Origin: Saccoglossus kowalevskii | Taxonomy: Eukaryota; Hemichordata; Enteropneusta; Harrimaniidae | DNA: 29,720 nt | Assembly: GCF_000003605.2 (NCBI RefSeq) | Contig: NW_003120922.1 | Location: 192,051 to 221,770 of the forward strand | Direction: 5' to 3' | In this document: piece after piece, positions 13,001-19,000 of the stretch | How the letters are laid out: every line of letters begins with the position of its first letter | Position numbering within the stretch: position 1 is the stretch's first letter | The notes under the pieces: generated by a model | Told to the model about the DNA's origin: nothing | Database searches by the model: none | Seen by the model: the letters and a program-made list of their open reading frames with translations, nothing else | Position numbers and translations under genes: made by a program

Positions 13001-16000
13001 TTCGTAGAAAATGTGGAAATTTTTGTGACAGCATTCTTGTGTGAATTTGACATGTTACTTTGCTTCAAGTTATTTATTCGTGCACTTCAGACAATGCGTC
13101 TACACAAGCCATTTTTCTCTAAAGAGATTCCTAGAAGGGAAAACAATTCAATGAATCACTGCGCACCTGAGATAATCAGCATTTCAATTGAATTGTCCCA
13201 GAGTTCCACAGAAATTGTTTTCTGAGAATTACATAATGTAGCCAAACCCCCCATGTTAGTGTATACACCCCTATTTACCTAAATGAAGTAGTCCACCTTC
13301 CTTATATGGGGAAAGGTAATACATTTCATTGAAATGGCTATTTACTGCTACTCCTATCTCATCAGGTGTATCAGTTTCATCAGCCAATCACATTACAGGA
13401 TAAATAGAGTGTTTCCCTTATATGGAATTCGCTAGTCATCTTTTTTTGAGTGAATGTCCTGCTTATTTCTGATATTTACATAACAATAGGATGGCGGTTG
13501 TTCACTCTCAAATTAATAGGAAATGACAAAAAAAAAAACGGTTGGTTTAGGGGGAAACCCGTTGTCAAGGATAAATTATAATAATTTATGTTTTAGTCAT
13601 AACTGTGGAATGTTGACAGTCAGAGTTACAAATAGCGTGGTTATAAAATGTGTGACATATGATGAGACCCATCATAACGTAACTTAACACCGCAGTGCCA
13701 CTGTGTCACTAGTTGGTTTATTATTTACAATTACGACTCATCATGACAAGGTAAGATTGTATTGTCAATTTCATCAATTAAGCGCAATTCAATTGAATTT
13801 AATTAATTGTAGTTATAAAATTCAATCAAATTTGTATTTGTTTACACAATATACAGGAAGAATTCTGTGAAATATTGTGTATAATGTTTATTTCGTGCTA
13901 CAACAACCACTCCTTTTGAATCCCAGAGTAGATGATTAATACAGGCCCTCTTAGAAATACCTCCAATTTTTTATGTAGAGGGTACAGGTGTACCCCCAGT
14001 TTTCTGTATAGAGGGTACATATACCCTCAGTTAAAAATGCTGGAATGCTGACTGAATGTTAGACAACAGTGTACACCATTACTGTTTCTGTTACCATTTC
14101 GTATGTTTGTCGTTACCGATGGGAGGTAGTTGATGAATTGTTATTGTTCTATGTTTGTAGACACCGTTTGTGGGACACGCTCTTTGACATTTTTACCAAA
14201 ATGTTCACCCATCACTTTTTTTTTTAAATATCGGTATATGTAACTACATGTACAGTGAATGACTGTTTGTAGGTAGTGCTTTTACATATACATGTAGGGG
14301 TAGTGATAATGTACATGGGTATGTATTGCCACTGATAGCTATATGTATTCAGCATTGTTAGTTGTTACGTGAATCATGTGTTCACATTATATGTCCGTTT
14401 TTCAGTCATCCTAAAAAATAATAAGTCGCAGAAAATATGTATTAAATATATTATTGAAAAATTCAAACAAACTTAAATGAAAAAATTCTTTTTGCCATGG
14501 TGTTATAACAGGTGTTCGCAGTCTGATTCTCAATATTGTGATATATTTATATTTGTTTGACTTAATGTTTGCATCAAGTGTTTCTCGTCCTCACTGCTGG
14601 GATTATAATTTGAATGCATCATTTTTTTCCATTTCAGGACAACAATTTAAATTATAATTTCTTTGTGAATTTTGGACCTAATGGGCATTCTAACACATTA
14701 ACTGGTAAATACATGTACCAGGATTATTATTAGTGACTGTATGCGCTGGTTATGTCTCAGTTGTCGATCCTAATACTGTAAAACACTTTGTTTTAGCTGG
14801 AATTAATTTTCAAATAAAATACAGCGTATAGGAAAAAAAAGTATATTCACTGGATTTTATTTTCACTGAATCATTCCTTCAGTGAAAATATAAAAATTAA
14901 TTCTAAGCGAAAATAAAGTATTTTACAGTACTCGGGACAATTATGTAAAAGCATTCAGACTAACATTAGCCAACCATTCAATTCAAAAATTTAAATCATT
15001 CAAATATCAATAGATGAATATACTACAATATACTAACTTTTGAGGATTTCTATTTTATGTAGATTTGAGAACGAGCAATAATTGCATACATGTACACATG
15101 TATGAGTGTAAAATAGTCAACCCCATAAACATTTGAAAAATGAATCCAAATCAAAAATTTATATTTACATGAATCATTATTTTTATAAATAGTCTAGAAT
15201 AGGTCGAGTATTATTTTGGTGCTGGGCACCACCCATATCTGTTCATCTGACATCATTTATCTTTTATCCATTGACTGTTTATATTTAGCAAAGACACAAT
15301 ATAATGCAGGACCAGTTGTGAGGGCATATACATGTAGTCCCAAGGCCAAATGTGATAAACATGCTTTACCATATAGAAATAACATTTAGAATATTTGTAC
15401 TTTTCAAAGGATACCAAGGCTACAATGTGTTTCAAGTCATCCCGCATGTAATCTACTCTATTTTAGGCTTATGTGCACTTTACGTTTTTTAGACTGAATA
15501 CAGTACAACTTCAGCGATTTCCCTTCATGAATAATTTGATTCAGTATCACCAACTGGCAACCATCTTGTTTCTGTTATTTCCGGGTGTATTCTTCGCTCT
15601 CGGCTATGATTCATTTTTGTATGTTTTAGTAATTTTGTTTTATGATTGGATTCCAAATGGCCAGCTGGTGGCCATGCTTACATGTACTTTGTTCCAAGCT
15701 GATCATGGTATTGTTTCACAATGTTGAGTGACTTGGTCTTGCCTTCATTGATGCATTTTTTTTTTGAGTATGCCTACATTTTTATTTTGCATTCTATATT
15801 ATATTTTGTTTTTATGTCATTTATAATGAATTATTTTGATGAATATTCACAGATTGATTTGGAGAACTTTTGTACATTCATATTTAGAATCATGTTCTCG
15901 CGCCCTTCTACATATATGTATGAATATTATGTTTGTGAACATTGTAATACATTTGTACTGGGAATTCTAAGATGGCATTACTATTATTTATATGAAATAT

Positions 16001-19000
16001 TTAATGTTATATTTTATGTTTTTGAAATTTGAAATGACTATTGAAAACAACTTGACCAATCAGTAATGCCTTCATGTATGTCCATGTATAATTTCATTTG
16101 TGTACTTTGCACATTGTAGTAAATCGGCCAACGATGGATAATGGGTGGGTTCCTAATGACTTCCATAAAAGGATATTCTTATTTTTAATGAAGCATGCAA
16201 TTAAATGTTTTATAAATATTTAATAATTTTCCATAAAAAACATTCATGCCGTCATGCAGTTCACTGTATTCCCATTTGATTAATAGTTTTTATTTTGTAA
16301 GAAAAAAAAGAATTGCGTTTTTTAATTGCATATTCATTCCATAATCAAAGCGCTACTGGTTTCAATTTGTAGCAGGAGCGAGTCATACAGTGTTATTTCT
16401 GTTTTGTTACAGACAAGACCAGTCAGAGGCTGTTCAAACAGTGATTGCTACCATGGCAACCACCTCATGCATCCTCCCAAGTGATGTTACGGAAGATACA
16501 AAAGAACATTGCTGTGAAAAACCGCCGTGGGAGTTAAAAAGAAAAACAACAATTCCGAAAGTGAAAGAAGAAACCGAAAAAGTCCTGGATGTTTTCATAC
16601 GACGAAGTTTAAGTATGAATGATGCATCACCAAGACGAAAATATATGATTAAAATTCGCAGACAAAACGGCAGAGGAAGAACAATTACTAAATGTCAGAT
16701 ATTGAGGAAGAAAGTCAGTTCAAAAGAGAACCAAGTTATCGCGAGGCTGCTAGACACTCAGTGATGAATGATCTTGAATGCTCGGATTATGATGATGACG
16801 ATGAGGAATCCAAACCAATGTCTAACTCTGCACCGGGAAGTTTACATTACCGTGTTGAATTAAAACCGACAGAAGAAACTTTGAAAAAAATGGAAAAACT
16901 TGATCTTTTACCTCATAGTGAACAACCAACGACAAAAACGAAAAAGAAAAAGAAGCATTCATTTTCAAGTATTGCCCGGTCGATACAGTCTTTTTTGAAA
17001 TCTCCGTCAGTGTCCAAGAAAAAACATGACTGGGAGGAAGAAGAAAAGAAAGATGCGTGTAAACAGGAAAATGAGTCAAAAAAGGGCGGAATTAGAGCCA
17101 GTATTCGACGAAAGCTCAGAAGAAAATCATTAAAAGACAACCAGCGATATTCCATTGACAGCGTACTTACTCCTTCTTCAACTTCTACAGCAGGTAATCA
17201 GTTAGCCATAATATATGACATCATATAATATGCAGATCTATAATGTTTTGCATCAAATCTGCAAAATAACATGAAATGACATCAAATGTGCAAATTAGCA
17301 TGATATGACATCATCAAATATTCAAATTAACATTCAATGACATCATCAAATATGCAAATTAATATGTCATTGGTTAGATTTATACTAGTCATCCAATCAG
17401 GCTTATTGTTTTAACATGAGTGGATTAGGATTGTTTAAAAATTGTTATTGAAGTTTATTTTATTTATTAAAGATGAAGTCCCTCATGTACTGTAAATGCA
17501 TTAATTATTCGTTAGTCTTTAATTCTGCTAAATTAAATCAATGTGAACATGTACACAGTAGAACACATTGTTTTCCTGCCACGTTTGTGAACTTAAAACC
17601 AATTGAAATTACTCAAAACATCAAAATAGTGAAATTAATTACCAGTGAAAATAAATAGTCCCACAGTATTTGTATATATTCAGCAATATTTTTTTTGTAG
17701 GTGCTATAACTCCTTCATCACTCTCATCAGCTGAGATTCTAGACTCACCAAAGTTTTCGAAAAAACACAAGAAACACAAAGGATTTGGTGATGCCACCAC
17801 TCCGGGCAGTGAAGGTATTGTTGCGAATGGTGAAATCCTACATGGACATAAATCAGCCGACTCTGCACCATTGTTCAACATTGAAATTGACGATAATATG
17901 ACAATTAGCGGTGATCAATTTCACAGCGGCCGTAGCAAACATAGTGACTATGCCAGTCGATCTGCAGCATACAGACTGCAAGGAGATAATAAACGAGAAT
18001 CAAAAGAAAGTGAAAAAATCAAAAACTATCCTGATTATGTTCCTCCATTGCACTGTACAGCTACAACGGGAGTCTCTCAGGACGACACCGACGGACCAAA
18101 CTTCAGCAGAGAAAATGACTCAAACCAGCCTCAATTTAGATCTCTGAGTGCAATGTCTGGCCCACCGAGGCCAACATCTTTGAATGTCAGTCCGCATACC
18201 TTACGTTCATTTGATAGACTAGGACAAGTGGAGAATCTGGGACTGAATGGTAAATATCAATGTTAGTTTCTTCTGGCATTGAAATGCCATCAATTGGATC
18301 TAACCAATCATAAGCTGTGCATAATTACATGCACATCTTGTAGTGATCGATGACGTTAATCCAATCACCTTTGTCATCAAACAGATCCAATATCGTACCT
18401 ATCTAACAAAACCCATCAAAAGAATACACTGTATCACCTTACAAACATACAAAGATGTATCTCACACACATAACCCACTGTATTATCTTACAAAGACATC
18501 CCACACTTATAAAACCCATTGTACCTACTTTACAAACCCATTCCACACAAAACCCACTGACATACCCTCAGTACCTCTCAAACCCAATCTACTGTATAGA
18601 CAACCCACATGATAACCTACTCATTCATTTAAATGCTAACGCAACCCCATACAAACCCATTCACCATCACACAAACTAACAAACAACTCATTCCAATCTT
18701 TTCCGCTTTCCTCAGGTATCACAGAGGCTATAGAAGTTGAGATGAATGAGAGAGATGGATTGAGAGCCTCAGGAGCTCATGTTGTCAGACTCTCCGCGGA
18801 TGTTGTTGAAGATTGTAGTGGGTCTGTAGAAGGTGAGATGATAAATTCTTGTATTCAGTTATATTGCAATGTATTAGAAACATAACTTACAGAAAATGTG
18901 CGGTGTTCACAGGCCGATCAAAGTACATCATTTCATCACTGGTTATTTCACCATTCATTTCCTAACTAACAGAATGCAATAATATTAACATGGACATGTA

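Larger units (their letters stand above)
4260..16412 (+). other. Intron 2 (about 12.15 kb), repeat-bearing
   Basis: Starts gtaacg and ends ttttgttacag. It is long and AT-rich, with no frame that looks coding. It contains inverted-repeat elements at 7418-7583, 10780-10941, a decayed copy around 12689-12848, and 14774-14930. It also has a 22-base tandem duplication at 6634-6677, a palindrome ATTTTGGTGCCAAAAT at 4787-4802, and a paired palindromic repeat at 13967-14030. Frames around 15473-16032 are AT-rich and Tyr/Phe-rich in translation and look like chance. Confidence 0.55.
17194..17700 (+). other. Intron 3 (507 bases)
   Basis: Contains a tandem repeat of about 30 bases at 17276-17370 and an inverted-repeat element at 17488-17668. 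The element ends 32 bases before the exon 4 acceptor, so the branch point probably lies inside or at the edge of it. Confidence 0.8.

Noticed and set aside
15473-16032. Two adjoining plus-strand frames of 84 and 103 codons, hydrophobic
   Set aside because: Rich in Phe, Tyr and Ile as expected from AT-rich DNA; within intron 2; no domain and no splice structure.
16613-16698. 86-base mini-intron that would mend the exon 3 frame
   Set aside because: GT and AG are in the right phase, but there is no pyrimidine tract, several earlier AGs exist, and the removed stretch looks coding. Kept only as an alternative in the findings.
16822-17155. Minus-strand frames opposite exon 3
   Set aside because: Shadows of the Lys/Glu-rich coding exon (Phe/Ser-rich translations).
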